Shown here: positions 45,643-59,272 of the stretch, in pieces
Layout: each line of letters begins with the position of its first letter
Numbering within the stretch: position 1 is the first letter of the stretch
NCBI GenBank assembly: GCA_018466975.1
Contig: CM031559.1
Span: 1,302,001-1,366,000 of the forward strand
Direction: 5' to 3'
DNA length: 64,000 nt
Origin: Sparassis latifolia
Taxonomy: Eukaryota > Basidiomycota > Agaricomycetes > Polyporales > Sparassidaceae
The notes under the pieces: generated by a model
The model's database searches: none
What the model was told of the DNA's origin: nothing
Seen by the model: only the letters and a program-made list of their open reading frames with translations
Program-made: the position numbers and the translations under genes

Positions 45643-46359
45643 ATGTCATTCACATCCGACTCTGAGCTTGAGCTGTTGTTCCCCGCCGAACACATTACGG
45701 ACGACATCAAGGCGCTGCTGCACCCTGACCTTCACGTACGTCCCGTTGCGCCATCCGGTTACGCACCAATCATTCACGCTTACGCAGCTCCGCCCACTCG
45801 CCTCGACTGACTACCACCGCGGCCATCTCTCAGTGCTCTCCGTCCTGACGGTCGTGACCGACCCAGGCGAGGACGCCTGGCTCGCGCAGTTCAACGCGCT
45901 GCGCGCGTGTCCGCGCACTTACTACACCATCGTCATTGTCGACAAGCCGACAGACCGTATCGTCGCCGTCGGTACTGTGTTTATCGAGCACAAGTTTCTC
46001 CACGGGCTCGGCAGCGTCGGGCACATCGAGGACATCGCCGTCGACAAGTCCCAGCAGGGTCGCAAACTCGGCCTGCGTATCATCCAGGCCCTCACCGGCA
46101 TCAGCGAGAACAGCGGGTGCTACAAGACGATTTTGAATTGCAGCGACAGCAATATACGTGCGTGCTCTATCGACACTTTCCGGTGGCTCGCACGCTGACT
46201 TGCGTTGGTGTGTATAGCATTCTATGAGAAGTGCGGGTATGTGAAGAAGGAGAAGGAGATGGTATGTGTTCTTGTTCCTCGGATCTTGTTACCTTCTGCT
46301 CACAGCGCGTGTAGGCCAAGTACGCACCCGAAGATCGCGTCCGCCCACCAAGGCTGTGA
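45643..46359 (+). CDS. GNA1: Glucosamine-6-phosphate N-acetyltransferase
   Basis: Four exons (45643-45735, 45788-46157, 46218-46261, 46315-46359) give 183 residues, slightly longer than the yeast enzyme at 159. The GNAT fold is visible: LRPLASTDYHRG, TYYTIVIVDKPTDRIVAVGT, then the acetyl-CoA loop in GHIEDIAVDKSQQGRKLG and the C-terminal NCSDSNIPFYEKCGYVKKE. The enzyme makes N-acetylglucosamine-6-phosphate from glucosamine-6-phosphate and acetyl-CoA, an essential step to UDP-GlcNAc for chitin, N-glycans and GPI anchors. It acts in the cytosol, often as a dimer. It converges with POL2. Confidence 0.96.
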
Positions 46360-46793
46360 TCTACCAGGCAACGCATCGCATAGAGATAATAGAGATCTGA
46401 CGGCCTCATTGGACTGGATACCTGCACTGGATACCTGCATATATATTCTGTATCGTACGGACTGACTATTCATTTACATCTCTATTATTTATATACAACA
46501 TGTTCGCGAGAAACCGTCTGCCAGGGCTTCTTAAGTGTCGTATGCGCCCTGCTTAAGATGGGAGTGCAACGTTGGAAACGCTGACGCACGTTCAACCGCA
46601 GATCCCTGGTCCTTTTCACCGCATTCCATAAGACGACGGAATGATTGTGATCTTCCTTACAATACAATACGATACAATACATTGAGATACGTGAAGCTGC
46701 ATCTGGAAAACTTGGATATGCGTAAACGACTTGAATGGTAAAGCAATGCGAAGAACCGAGGAATCCGCAAGAGAAAAATCATTAGGGTAATGG
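46360..46793. terminator. Convergent 3' region between GNA1 and POL2
   Basis: Both genes end here. The 434 bp contain an AT-rich segment near 46440-46500 and the near-repeats ACAATACAATACGATACAAT around 46660-46680, which may serve in 3' end formation. No gene is recognised. Confidence 0.4.
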
Positions 46794-49700
46794 TCACCAG
46801 TACGTGAGCATAGTTTGCGCACATTCCTGCCAAACACCACCACCATCAGTTGTCAGCTGCACAGAAAAGCAAGAACAACGTACCCTGAGGCGGGGCAAAT
46901 TGTGCGCCAACGACACATTCACGATCGTCCGCAGCTTCCGGCGCACGTCCGCTTTGCTCATGCTGAGCTGGTAGCTGCCCGAGCACGCACAGTGCCGTGA
47001 TACGTTGTCCGACTGTATCTTCTTGCACTTCCCGCACCGCAGGTCCTGCTGCGCAAAGCGGCGTTCGAGGTCGAACACCATATCCATCAGGGCGAACTCA
47101 ATCATCGTCCGGTCGTACTCGCCGCCACACACCACGCACAGCCAGCGCGCGTTGACCTCGAGCGTGCGCGGGAGCAGCTCCGGGTCTCGGCAGAAGTCGA
47201 AGTCGCGCAGGCCGTCGCAGTGCCGGCAGGGCACGTTCGCGAGCCGCAGCGGCTCGCACGGGTTGTGGAACGCCGCCTCGCCCGCAAACTCGCGCACGCC
47301 GACGACCTCGAGCAGGTTCCGCTTCAGCAGCCCCACCTCGATCTGGTACTCCTTAGCCAGCCCGAACACCGCACACGCGAACTTGACGAACTCCAGCAGC
47401 GGGTTCGTCAGGTGCAGGTGCGAGCCCGGCAGGAGCGGGAACTCCCACTCCGCCAGCGCGTCCTCGTCCATCTGCGCGTCGCGGTGCCGCTCCTGGATGC
47501 TCCCTACGGTCCGAAGGAGTTTGCGCGTGAGGCGGCGCGCGATAAAGTCGCGGCTGGCCTCCAGCTCCTGCGTCTTGGATGCGTTATGCTGTGTCGCGTC
47601 CGGAGCGCCGTTCGCAAGCACGCGTAGTGGAACGCGGTTCGCCTCCTTGGTCTTCTGGTTCGTCCTGAAGAGCTCGACAAGGAAGAAGCGGACGACGTTG
47701 CGGAAGTCTCGCTGAATGGCGGGAGGCAGGAATGTCTCGATGTTCCACCGCATCTCGATTGACAGCTCTTGCGGAGGCTCTATCGCCAGAGGATCCTCGC
47801 AAACGACGCCAGCCAAGTTCGCCTGGTCCATGAACAGCAGGAAGTCATAGAATCGCTCGGTGTGCAAGAAGACGTGCTGGAAGAGCTCGTGCGATGTCAC
47901 AGCTGTCGTGATGTAGGTAGCGTAGGCGTGCGCTGTACCGGGAGGCTTGGACGTGACGAGGACGATCCGACTGAGATCTGCGTAGACCACATGTGAGCCG
48001 AGACGCTTGAACTCGGCCAGCATCTGAATGAAGGTCTTGCGCATCAGGCTGTGAACAAACCGGTGTATGCTTGGATCATACATGCACGAGGCATTCGAGC
48101 TGATCCAGCGCCAGAAATGGTCGATCGCGATTGTCGCTGGGCTTTCGAAGTTACCTTGGATCTTGTCAAGCAGCCACGTCTTGACCATGTTCTTTAGGAC
48201 GCTGAAGGTCTGTGGGGACACGTTGGCATCGCCGAGGGTGAGGTCGCGCTGAGAATCTCCACCAGCATATTCAACCAAGGTGTGAGACGAGTCAAAGGCG
48301 GTTGCTCCGCCACTTCCTTCCAGTTCGTTGACGAGCACCGAATGAAGGACGGAGTTGACCGCGAGATTGCGCACCGTCACCTCAAGACAGACATTGGAAT
48401 AACATCCCGGCGACATGAATTCCGTCTTGGGCAAGTCCTCCGACGGCCTTCTATCATCTTCGATGCCGCCCCAATCAGGACGATCTCCCGGAGACCACCA
48501 GAGCACCATGTCATGGTCGGTGAGTCGACGAGCAAAGTCGACGTCTGCCAGCAGCAGAGGTTGATCACCATCAATGTGGCCAATCGGCACGTCGTAGTAG
48601 TCCGCTAGAGCAATAGTTCGGTCCAGCCAGGTTCCCAAAGTAAGATAGCGGTTGACCAGCTTTTGCGCAACGTTTGTCTGCCAAGGGAACGCGTCCAGTG
48701 TATGAGGCCCCTTCGCTTTTGACATTGACACGACCGGGAACTTCGACAGTTTGGGGACTTGGGAGTCAAAGTACACTTGCTCTCTGCTCGAGGAGATCAC
48801 GACTGTATACGATTGCGAGTCAACAAGTCCGAGTTCTCTCGAAATCGCCTTTAGTGCAGTGGAGTCGGTACCATGGTAGGTTGACAGGAACTCGCAAGTT
48901 GACGGATATGCATAGGAAATACTGGGGCCGTAATTTTGATGTCGTTTGCCCAGAGTGTCCGCGTAAAGCTCCGAGAGACGGGGAATTGACTGGCGACGTT
49001 GTGCAGGATCAACGATGTGTAGGCGCACAGCATTTCCAGGAATAAACAGTGCGAAGACATGTACTGCAGCGTTGCCGGAGCACGCGTGGTAGAGCAGGAT
49101 GTATTTCCCTGCTCTGCCTTCGTCCAGATATTTGCGCTTGGAGAGCGAAGGGCCTGCACGGCTGAGCTGTTCCAGATCGATACCGCTGTTCTCAGCCCTG
49201 TTCAATGTCAGACCGGGGACTTCACTCGCACACGTCTTCCCAAGTTTCAGCAATGCGCGCATGACCAATGGAAGCTGTGACAGCGTGAGTAGTTGTATGC
49301 TGCAACAAGCACGGAAAACGAACCTGTAGCTCAAAGACGCCATCCACGTTTGGATCGTTGGTGAGATCAATGAAATGTTCACGGCCCTCTTGATAGATAT
49401 CTTCGCGCACGGTTAACTTATACAGATTGACGCAAGGCAGCTCTCGAGGAAGACTTCGAACCACTTTTTCAGCCGAGTAGACATCAGTCTTGAACCTGTC
49501 GGCTTGAGGTGGCGTACGAAGATGCAGATAAAACTGGCGCGGGATACGGAGTGGGATGGGCACTAGACCAGAGTCAGCAGATATCCACAAAGTGAACCGA
49601 CCGCGAATTCTGTTAGGCCTAATCTGCACGATATCCCAACGGCCACTGGCCTTCGTTTTGACACCCTTAAACAATGGCAATTCAATATTGGATGCACCCT

Positions 49701-52700
49701 CTGGCCGGTAGCGACGCGTCCATTGACGCCTCCTGACTGCCAGATAATCAGAATAATGTGTGACGGATTCTGGCATTTTCTCTGGGACAGCTTCCTCAAA
49801 GTTATCCTCCCGACCACGAGCCTTGCGATTCACTACAGCTATACGGGGACGGATTCCCTTTGAAGGCTCGCGCTCGCTTCCGAAGTCCTCGATGTCTTGG
49901 TTGGACTGCTCTCTCGGCCCAGTCTTGAAGAAATCAGTCACCTTCTGTTGATGGAACTTATCATCCAACGCGACTACCCGTCGGTGCAGCCAGTCAGGGT
50001 GGCGTATGCGGGGTACAGGATTGGCGACCTTCTGCATAGCCGCAGGGATGGTGATGAGCTTCTGGATCACAGATCCCAGACGTTCGATATAGTACCCCCA
50101 ATCTAGGATCGACCGTATGTCGAAGTTGGTTAGACTGTTGTCCTTCAGCCACTTTCGCAAGTACGACCGCTTAACAGAATCCTCGGCGGAGAAAATGGCC
50201 ACCGGCACAGCTCGTTCTGTGACAGGAGCACCCATGGGCCGAGCGGAGATGATGAACTTGCACGCCAGACCTTTATCCTTCACCATTTGGTCGCCAAGGA
50301 ACTCCGCCAGACGTTTCGCTGTGCTGATAGAAGTGGACTTCTGTCCGCCATATTCGGCGAGAGTCCTTGACATGCTTCGGTTCTCGGCGATGAGATCCAC
50401 CAGCTCATCATCCCCAAGAGTCTCGGCCTTGCTGAACAGTACGTCAAGCCAGCGATCCGCGACTTGTGCGACGGCCGCGTAGCATTCTTCCGTCGTCGTC
50501 CCAAGTAGGAACTTCTCGAAGATCTGCGACTGGAAAATCTTGATGAGCTGCAATTCACCACGCCGCTTCACTTCGAAACCTTTAAGTTCGGCGAGGGAGC
50601 CGTCGTCATTGAAGACCGCATAGCGCTTCTTGAGCAACTTGTCCTCTTCCTTCGATGACGGCAGGATCATGGCCTTGTACGGACCATCCAACTCAAAGAA
50701 GATGGAGTTCTCGCTGTGCACGGCGTATTCTCCGGTCTCTGTATTGAGATCATGGTACTGGTGGTTCGTGAATTGAGCGTGGACGAGATGGTTGAGCATG
50801 GTGCATGGGTACGAGAACGAGATGGCTTTCCCGTTCGCCAGCTTAAATTTGAAGTTCTCCGGGAAGATACCTGGCAACATGCACCAGATTCCATCCGTAT
50901 CCAACTCCAGGGGACGTCCGATCTGTTCGACTAATTGTCTTGCCATCTGGATGATTGTTGCGCCAGTCAGGCAGGTGATGCCAGCCATCTCCATAGAATG
51001 CCACCGAGCGCCCTTGCGCATGACGTATCCATAGAAGGAGTTAAGGATACATTTGTGCGCCAGCTGGAGAGAATCGTACAGCACGATCATCTTCTTAGCC
51101 TCGTCCACCTCCGCGATGGAACGGTGCTCCGAAAGCACAGCGTCGAGATTTTTTTTCCATGTCTTGTGCAGACCCTTGTACTCATACCGGCGATCTCTGA
51201 AGCGGCGCACCGTGTCGATGTAGAATGGGTTCTCCCTCTGGCAGATGATGGCCTCGCGATTCTCCACCTTGGTGTCCTTGATCTTCTTGTACACCTTGCG
51301 CGAGTAGTCTCCGAGGCGCTTGTGCAACAACGCGGTTTGCTCTGCATCAGACAGATCGCCGAACTTGCGCTGCGGCCCCCCTGCACGTTTTGGAGGGAAT
51401 GTCTCCTGGTTCAGTGCATGCTTGATCATGTTAAACTCGTCTCTCCGCGCAGGGAAGAACTCGCCGCGCCATGCCCATGTCATGCGACGGTCACAACTCT
51501 TGCCCGGTCGATTGTAGTCGCATACCGCACATACCGCCTCATCCACCACCGAGTCTGGCTGTAGCCGATTCGACAACATGATGTTCGGGTACATCGCCGC
51601 CACATCCAAGTGGTAGATGAGCGGCTTGTCCATGCGTAGAGGGTTGTCACGCATCTCTTCGAGCCCAGCCTGGACTTGGCTTTTAACCTCGTCGTAATTC
51701 GTCACAGATTCCAAAGGCGTTTTGGATTCCTCCACGATGCAGAACGTCAGTGCTGCGTCCAATTCGTCGATGAGCTGATGGAGCGCAAATTAGCATCGTA
51801 AACATCTATTCATTATGAGCACGTGAAAATACCTTCTGAACAGCCGACGGCTCTATCTTGAAGTTCGTCGGGATGTCGCTGCGGAAAACTCCAGCGTCCA
51901 GTGCTTCTACATGTCCTCCGACGTACGTCTCGGAAGCGAGCAAGTGGCCATCGTACATGTTGCCATGTGCCTCTTCGTGCCTGTTAGGCATGATGATCCC
52001 TCCGCGGTATGCCTCAACCTATTTCGCGCGGCGTCAGCACACCACAGAGAAGGAAGTGCAGATTGTGCTTACCATGAGCAGCGTCTCGCAGAGGGTACCG
52101 CTTCCTTTCCTGAGGACTTCGTCTGGACAGAGGGGAATAATGTTGCACAGCGAGAAGATGAACGGATGGACGTATTTCATGTACAGATAGTACGTCGCGA
52201 CGGCGTCAGATACGGAGTACTGCGCCAGCGTCTGAGGCTGCTCCATCGCATATCTTAAGATGAAACAATCAGAGAGACCCATACAGAATGCTATCTCGTG
52301 GAACGTACGGGGTCATCAACTCCGGATCAAGCTCCAGAGGATTATATCCAAGCTTCACGGTCGTCACGGCTTTTAAGCCCTGACTTCCTTGGGGTAAATA
52401 CGAATCACGCTTGACCCAGCGGAAGCAGTCCATATGCACGCATCCGCGGCTCTTGAACTCGTCTTCTGAGTCTTTGCTAAAGCCGGTCTCCAGGAACATG
52501 TCGATCCCATGGACCTTGGCCCGAGCGCATAAGAAAGGAAAATCGAAGAAATCACCGTTGAACGATGCCATTACAGTGGGCTTGACGTCTTGGATGTGAG
52601 AGAAGAAGCGTTGTATAGTGGCAGCCTGAAAGAACAACGGAAAATCAGCACCAATAAAATCGAGATAACGCAGTGAGAATCACCTCGTCGGCTTCGTTGA

Positions 52701-53924
52701 ACACAGTGAAAGGACCTTCATATCCCTCCTTCGGAGTGTACTCGAAGTCTTCGATATCCTCGCTTACGATGTCTCGGTTTGTGATAAGGAAACCCTGACC
52801 GTCGACCATGTACGAAATCATCATGACCTGGTCAATAGCCTGGTCAGGAAATTTCAGCGGCGCCTTCGTCGTCTCGATATCGTACGCCATCACAACCGGG
52901 TCTGCTCGCTTGACACGCTCGACAATCTGGTTGAACGCAGGCTGACCAGCAGTGAACGTGACCGCGTACCACAGCCCAACTCGGAGGTCGTTGTCGATGG
53001 CGACCCGCAGGTAATAAGGGACGTCGAACTCCCGGATATCGATGACACCCTCTCGAGGATCTTTCTCCCGTCCCCCGGCATTGCGTGAGTCTCGGGCATC
53101 CATGTTCACATCAGCTCCCCACTCGACATCCATGTCGATTGAGATACCCACGCCTGCGGTGGAGTTAACCACTTCGGCGTATGCATCGACTGCATCTAGC
53201 TTCGCACTGTTAGCCAGTGCGAGAGGCATGATGTCACGTCGAACGGTGAGAAGGTCAGAAACATTCCTGAAATGTAGCTGCAGATAGAGGCGGCGGTGGC
53301 CAAGAAGATGGTTGGGCAGGCTGAGGTCCTCCTTCCGCTCTCGCGTGATCCGATATATGTTCGCTTCGTATTTCTTCATTAGCCACTCTTCAATAATTGT
53401 TTCCATTCCGCTCTAAATGACAGGTAAGACTGGTAACACTAATAGATGAAGACGTTCGCACCTTGCATGCAATATAGAAGTAAGGCTCGTACTGGTACGT
53501 GCACTTAAACATTCCTCCATCATCTTGTATAAAGTAAAAGTCTACCGCGGCTTTACCAGATGGCCAGTCTGCATCTTTCACGAGAGTCTACACGACGATT
53601 GTGAGCCCGACTCCCAATAACATAGACTGCCCGACTCACCGGATGCATATTTACCAACCACCCTTCCCTCCTTCCGCCTTCCTCAATTCTCTCAAAACCA
53701 AGCTTCTCATCAATTTCGTCATTCAGTTGGACCTGCTCAAACCTTTCTGCGAGCTGCGTCCCATCATCGTCACGCCGAGGCCGTGGGTCTGTTGGTGCCC
53801 CTCCTCGGCCTCGACCTCGACCTCTGCCTCGACCACCACGGAAGGAGCTATTGCCTCTGTAGTTATTTCTTGAGTTTCCTCGCCCCCGGCTGCGGAACGA
53901 GCCCGAATATGACCCTCGGGCCAT
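46794..53924 (-). CDS. POL2: DNA polymerase epsilon catalytic subunit
   Basis: Nine exons in minus-strand order: 53640-53924, 53462-53587, 52684-53412, 52309-52625, 52073-52253, 51833-52018, 49324-51774, 46884-49274 and 46794-46826. They total 6,699 nt, coding for 2,232 residues. The N-terminus carries an unusual Arg/Gly-rich run. The proofreading domain has Exo I AYDIETT (about residue 315) and the NGDFFDFPF region. The polymerase has motif [11 protein letters not shown] (about 660), [15 protein letters not shown] and motif C LDTDG (about 900). The catalytically inactive second half follows, ending in the paired Cys motifs CRHCDG, CVVCGG, CGKCKK and CACSG that bind zinc or an iron-sulfur cluster and Dpb2. 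It synthesises the leading strand at replication forks. Confidence 0.98.
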
Positions 53925-54806
53925 GGTTCTGGTTGGTGTAAGGACGACCGTGAGCGCGTCGCGGTGTCACGGACGCCATGTGTCACATCCATTGTCACAC
54001 CATAACACCCCGGCGCACAACGTGACAACCTCCAAGACCGTGACGTTCGGGCGACGAAACTAATGGCATAAGGCATATCCCCGACTACAGCAAAATCTCT
54101 ACGTGCTATAGGCATGACACTTTAGTCAGGAATTTGGATTAAAACCAGTGGTTGCAAACTTCGATGAAGCAGACGCAATAATACTACTACTGTTAGATGC
54201 GCCGGTTGGCCGAGCCATGTCTCTGAGGAAGTGCACCGTGACATGGAAAGAGCTAAGCTTAAGATAGCTCCTTTGTGGCCGGCCGTCGGGGCACCCGCAA
54301 TCGACGCTTGCTGTCGACACCTTCCTGAGAGCCTCTAAATCACAGCGGCGAAATCACATCCTGGCGATATGATCGATCCCCATGGCATAGCGAAACAGGC
54401 AGCGACGAGCTCGCCACTTGGTGGTCCAACAATCCTAGTAGGGAGTTGTACTCACAGATGACAGCCTACCCAGAGGAATTTCTCGCTCGCAGTGAATGCC
54501 TTGCCAGAAAGCTGCACGCGAAGGATCATTCTAACAAAATACTGAGCAAATTTTAACACGGGGAGTACACCAAGCTTATCATTGTCCTGCAACATCCGTT
54601 TGTTGGTCATCTAGGTCATCCTATGCGTCTCGATGTGCATTGAACTTCATAAGACGTGTAAGGCTATCAGTCGAAAAAGAAGCACAAATGCAAAGCAAGC
54701 ACAGTGAAAGCAACAGGAAAAAAATGGAACAACAAGCAACGAGACCGGAGACAAGATGAATAAAAAATGTCCGGCCACGCAGCACAAAATTCACGACATT
54801 CTCCGC
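53925..54806. other. Intergenic, POL2 upstream region
   Basis: The 882 bp hold the POL2 promoter and the 3' end of the next minus-strand gene. No RNA gene or repeat was seen. A GGCCGGCCGTCGGGG segment near 54280 is locally GC-rich. Confidence 0.4.
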
Positions 54807-57058
54807 TTAATCGGAGCTCCAGTGGTCGACGAGATAGTCCCCATTGTCATTGTCTGACGAGACGACAATGAGCTCGCGAGGTCCGCGTGTCGACAGGAGA
54901 GAGTCGCAAGCTTGACCACCTTCAGCAGCTTCGCGCGCGACAGCTTAGTCGCGGATTTGGCGAAACACTTCGTCTCAGCACTCCAACCACAGGCCTTGAA
55001 TACCGTTGGCTTCGAGGCGTCAGCGTCCGATTCCGCCCTCGAATTTCCGCACACGTGCCGGTTGGGTACTGGCCGACCCTTTGTAAGTGACAGCGAGATA
55101 CTTCCAAAGAATGAGACCGCACTCGACCTGTAAAGACATTAGTGATAATGACAAGAAACCCACCGGCACTCACAGCAGCACCCGCGAGGCCCAATGCCCC
55201 AATGGGTCGGTCCGGACTTAGGATCTTGTGCCCATCATCGCTGGGGGAAGGCTCTGGGTATAGTCCTTCGACATCAATAGCTCCCTCGATTGCGGAAAGA
55301 TGGGTGGCGAATATCCGCAAGATAAGGAGAGATCGGAATAAGCCTTTGAATTCCTGGTATGACAGATCAATTCAGACCTTCGCGGAAAGCACAAGTTTGA
55401 TGCTTACCTCCGGATCGCTGCCCTTAGCATCTTCGTAGGCGAAGCGACGTAGCTCGAGCAAGCACCGTGAAAACTTCACGCGGTATTCAGGCTTCTGATA
55501 TTTGCTGTCTGACTTGAAGAACAGCTCAAGCGCGGCGATGGCGGTGGACCCAAAGCTGGAGCGCCATTCGTCAAGTCGCTGGATGGTCTGTGAAGTATTT
55601 GCTTAAAGGTCAAACCAAAATATCTGAAGGTAGCTTACCAATGCACGGACAATGACATGAAGCCCATCTGTATACTCGATGCCCGTTGTCTTGTAGACAA
55701 CATCCCAGATACGCTCGAGCGCATCCCTGAAGACATCTTCGTCCACGTTCCATGGATTATCCACAGCGCCGATGAATCGCACAATCGTAGGCATGAAGCG
55801 ACGTCGCCAGCGGTCATGCTTCTGCGCAGCGGGAGGGAGGGCCTTCACGGTGATCTTGTTGCGCCTGCCCGACTCCTCGCCATTGAGGTCCTCATCATCA
55901 TCCCGCTCTACCTTTACCTTGAGTTTCGGTTCATCATCCGAGTTATCATCCATCTGACCCGCAAGAGTGTCAACGTTCATAGCAATATGGAAAGACTTGA
56001 CCATACCTTTTCGACCCGTTTGCGTTTCCGGGTCTTAGCAGCGAGCTCTTCCGTTCGATCGAAAATCTCGACATCCATCTAAAATCCCTGCAGATCAGTT
56101 GAGATCATTATGACATAGTGATAACTTACATTGCTTGTCGTGCGAGCTGTCTTGAGAGCTGGTGTTGCATTGAACAAAATGTCAGGGCTTTCATCCAGAC
56201 GGGGTTGAGCCTTGAAATGGTCTCAGTGAGAGATAAGTCAGAGTTTGATAATTACCTTCAACGCAGGCTTGGGACGGACTTGGAAAACTGAGCCACCAGC
56301 TTTACCCTCATCGCCGTCAGAACCGGTGTTGTGATCTTCAATGTGTACGGCATTCTTCGGATGTCAGGCAGGAACATAAACAGTAAATTTTGAATGAATA
56401 TTGCAATGGTGAAGAAGTACTTACCAAGTTCGTTATCCGGGATGGCGCTGGCTTGATGGGACTAGAGAGGGCATGAAGTTTCTCAACATCCTCATCATCA
56501 CCGAGTACACTCTTCTCAGCCACGACAATGTCAGAGCCTTGCCAAGGACCTGCAGCACCCTTGCTTTTCTGGGGCTTGGAGGTAGCAGGCTTGATCAATG
56601 TGCCAGTTTTGCTGGACATGGCTGGTTTTTGCGAGGAAGCCGTGTTCGAGGTCAAGCGCACTGCCATACTTGAGGGTGCAGTCCTGGTCGAAGTATTGGT
56701 CCTACTTGAGGTCGTAGTCTTGCTCGAGGTTGCTGTCATGCCCGAGGTCATAGTCTTGTTAGTGATCGAAAACACCGGCAGTTTCCCCGGGCAGCTCATC
56801 CCAGTCATATGGTATTTTCTCAGACCAGTTCTTGATCTTGTTCAATAAGTCATCATCATCACCATCAGAGCTGCGTGCCAGAGTGAAGTAGAAGAGGGTC
56901 GTTTCCGAGAGGATAAGGGGGATCATGCTGGGAGAGATTGGGAGATGCAATGAGTGCTCGATATGCTGAAGCGCTCGCTGATCATGAGTGGATGATGTGT
57001 CGCTCACTATACTGTGATCTGGGGAACGATCATTCTGCGTAACGGAAGTAGACCACAT
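54807..57058 (-). CDS. Multi-exon unknown protein of an Agaricomycete-type family
   Basis: Many short exons on the minus strand. The likely start is the ATG at 57058; some exons could not be joined with certainty. The N-terminal part is acidic (SSDGDDDDLLNKIKNW). A Ser/Thr-rich low-complexity linker lies at about 56420-56740. A basic and acidic region follows (TRKRKRVEK, VKVERDDDEDLN). The conserved-looking part is KHDRWRRRFMPTIVRFIGA, ALERIWDVVYKTTGIEY, LDEWRSSFGSTAIAALELFF, RIFATHLSAIEGAI and PIGALGLAGAAV. I recall such proteins as numerous, poorly studied families in mushrooms; the function is unknown. The stop at 54807 follows VDHWSSD. Near the 3' end at least one exon border is ambiguous, so the model may be partly wrong. 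Confidence 0.6.
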
Positions 57059-57563
57059 GAAGTTCGGTAATCCGCCATGCTCAGCCACTCAAACAAGTAG
57101 CGCACCACCGGCGAGGACCTACAGCAGCAACTTTGAAAGAGCAGTGTGGCGCGGAGTAGAAAAACAGATTTATTCAACGACGTACACACCAGTACCACAT
57201 ACCCGCGAGATGGAACAGTACAACGGAAATGAAATGAACACAACTAAGCGAACATCGACGACGACTAGTATCACACTACAAGTACTGAGTGACAGTGACT
57301 TAAGACATAGCAGAGACAGTGACAGATGCGATGATATCGTCAGAAGGAATAATTATAAGACGGAGGCAGACTGGACCAGAGGAAGAAAGGGATCCATCCA
57401 GTGTGCGTCGTTGGAGAAGAAAGGTGATAAAAACGAGATAAAGGTGGATAGCTGAGATGATAGAAGAGATCGCATAGAAACGGAACTGAATAGGCCTGAC
57501 TGAGAAAACAGTGAGTTTATCTGCATGAAATGAACGAGGGGCGTGGGATGTAACTCACATGTC
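57059..57563. other. Intergenic spacer
   Basis: The 505 bp hold the promoter of the gene to the left and the 3' end of the Lys/Ala-rich gene to the right. Rich in short AC and GA runs. No gene is recognised. Confidence 0.4.
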
Positions 57564-58301
57564 TCAAGCTTCCACCGGCACTGGGACCTCTGCCTCAAGA
57601 GCATCTTCCGCAGCGGCTTCCTCCTCCGGCTCCTCTGCAATAGTCTCCGGGGCATGAGCGGGTGCATCGGCCTCCGTGTCTGTCTTCCCCGCCTGGATAC
57701 GGACAGAGTGAGATCGGACGAACAATCACATTATCATCAGCGATCTACCTTAGAGGCGGGCTTCCTGGACCCCGCTCTGGAAGCAGGCTTCTTTGCACCA
57801 GCGGATGAGGCTGGCTTCGCTGATGCTCGGGACGCAGGTTTGGCAGAACCTGCGCGGGAAGCCTTGGAAGCTGGCTTCGATGAAGGCGCGGCGGCCTTTG
57901 ACGCCGGCTTAGTGGCTGCGGCGGCCTTTGAAGGTGGCTTGGATGCCGCCTTGGATGCGGGTTTGGCCTACAGGATCAAGAATGATAGTCAGAACACATC
58001 ACAATGACAATCGAGCCACTCGCACCTTCTTGGCCGGGGGTTGTTCGTCTTCGGAGGCCGCAGCTCCGTTGGGGGCATCGGCGTCGTCCGCCTCCTTCTC
58101 TGCAACCTTGCGCTTTCTGCTCTTAGGCGCAGGCTTCTCTTCGCTCTCCACCACAGAGGCCTTGTCGGCCTTGGGCTTTCTTGCCCTCGGTTTGGCGGCA
58201 GCCTTTGCGATAGGCTCAGTTTTGGGCTGAGCTTTAATCCGTGTAGACCGGCGAGGAGCCGGAGCATCAGCAGCAGCGGTGGTCGTAGCTTTGCGGGGCA
58301 T
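57564..58301 (-). CDS. Lys/Ala-rich basic nuclear protein
   Basis: Three exons (58026-58301, 57749-57967, 57564-57692), 207 residues. The protein is low-complexity: basic patches RRSTRIKAQPK, KPRARKPKADK and KSRKRKVAEKEADD, then repeated PASKA/PASRA units in exon 2 (for example KPASKAASKPPSKAAAATKP), then an acidic C-terminus (EEPEEEAAAEDALEAEVP). The composition is like histone H1 tails or HMG-like chromatin proteins, but there is no winged-helix domain, so it is not an obvious H1. The start ATG at 58301 is the first in the basic region; an upstream in-frame ATG at 58481 exists but the leader encoded there looks unlike protein-coding sequence. Confidence 0.75.
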
Positions 58302-59272
58302 CGCGGAAGTTATGACGGCGGGGGTGGATGTGGGTTGAAAGAGAGGAGTGAGGGCGGATGAAGGAGGGTCCGTGTTGAATTGGCGAACCCTATTCACGAT
58401 CAACAACTCCTTCACGTGCCGCGTGGACACCCCGTGACACGCGTCGCACGGGTCCTTCCGCGCCACACACGCGAGTCCCAAATGGGTTCATAGTCTTCAG
58501 TGAACACAGCTGTACCAAGCAACATCTACTGAATTAATGACCTGTTTACACCACAAAAGCTCTGTATTTCCCAAGGTGAACTAATAAGATGGCCCAGCGC
58601 AGTTTTCCTGCGGCGTCTCTGAAATCTTTCCAGTTTGAGAATAACACGACAGTCCGCGCGATCGAGACATAACTAACATCCTTCAAACTCGTTGGTTGAC
58701 GATAATTTGGCAACACGCTATCGCCTCCGTGGACGTTTCCCTTGGACCCTGCAGAGGCAACACACCCCAACGTTCAGCGCAACAAACCTGTAGCAGGCTC
58801 CTGCAGCTTTGTTGCACCGATGTTAACGTTGGCGTCAGCAGTGACAGATCAATTCTGCCCAAGCTCTCCTGAGCACAAACGTTTAGCCGGCCATGACGCA
58901 CAGAGAATTGTGCCAATTGGCCAATCCACTTTACAGCCAGCAGCTCCGGTGGGGTTGGCAAAAGCCAGTATATCTAGGAAGAAAGGAGACATAAAGGGGG
59001 ACAAAATGGCAGACATCGAGATTCAGAAAGCCACTGACATTTTGCCAAATTCATCTCCCGTTGTGTTCAGGTCAACATGTCCGCAATAACCTGCTGCGGA
59101 GATGACATATCCTGATGGCCACGGAGCTATCTCACGCAGATGAGAGGCGATAAGCAGTATGTATTACAGATACAGATGGTGGACGAATGGAACACACAAC
59201 TGGACAGATACCGGATAGCAGAGACTGCACAAATCGGCCTACCAGGCGCAAGGACAACAGCGTATCACGTCC
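58302..59272. other. Intergenic, no gene recognised
   Basis: The 971 bp between the start of the Lys/Ala-rich gene and the 3' end of UBR7. It contains the promoter of the former. No exon with supporting splice sites or conserved protein sequence was found. Confidence 0.4.

Noticed and set aside
47005..47715. Long plus-strand ORF opposite POL2
   Set aside because: It is antisense to the conserved POL2 C-terminal exon and its composition (Arg/Ser-rich) is that of a shadow frame.
58302..58481. N-terminal extension of the Lys/Ala-rich protein from the ATG at 58481
   Set aside because: The frame is open, but the composition changes sharply at 58301 and the upstream part looks like leader sequence.
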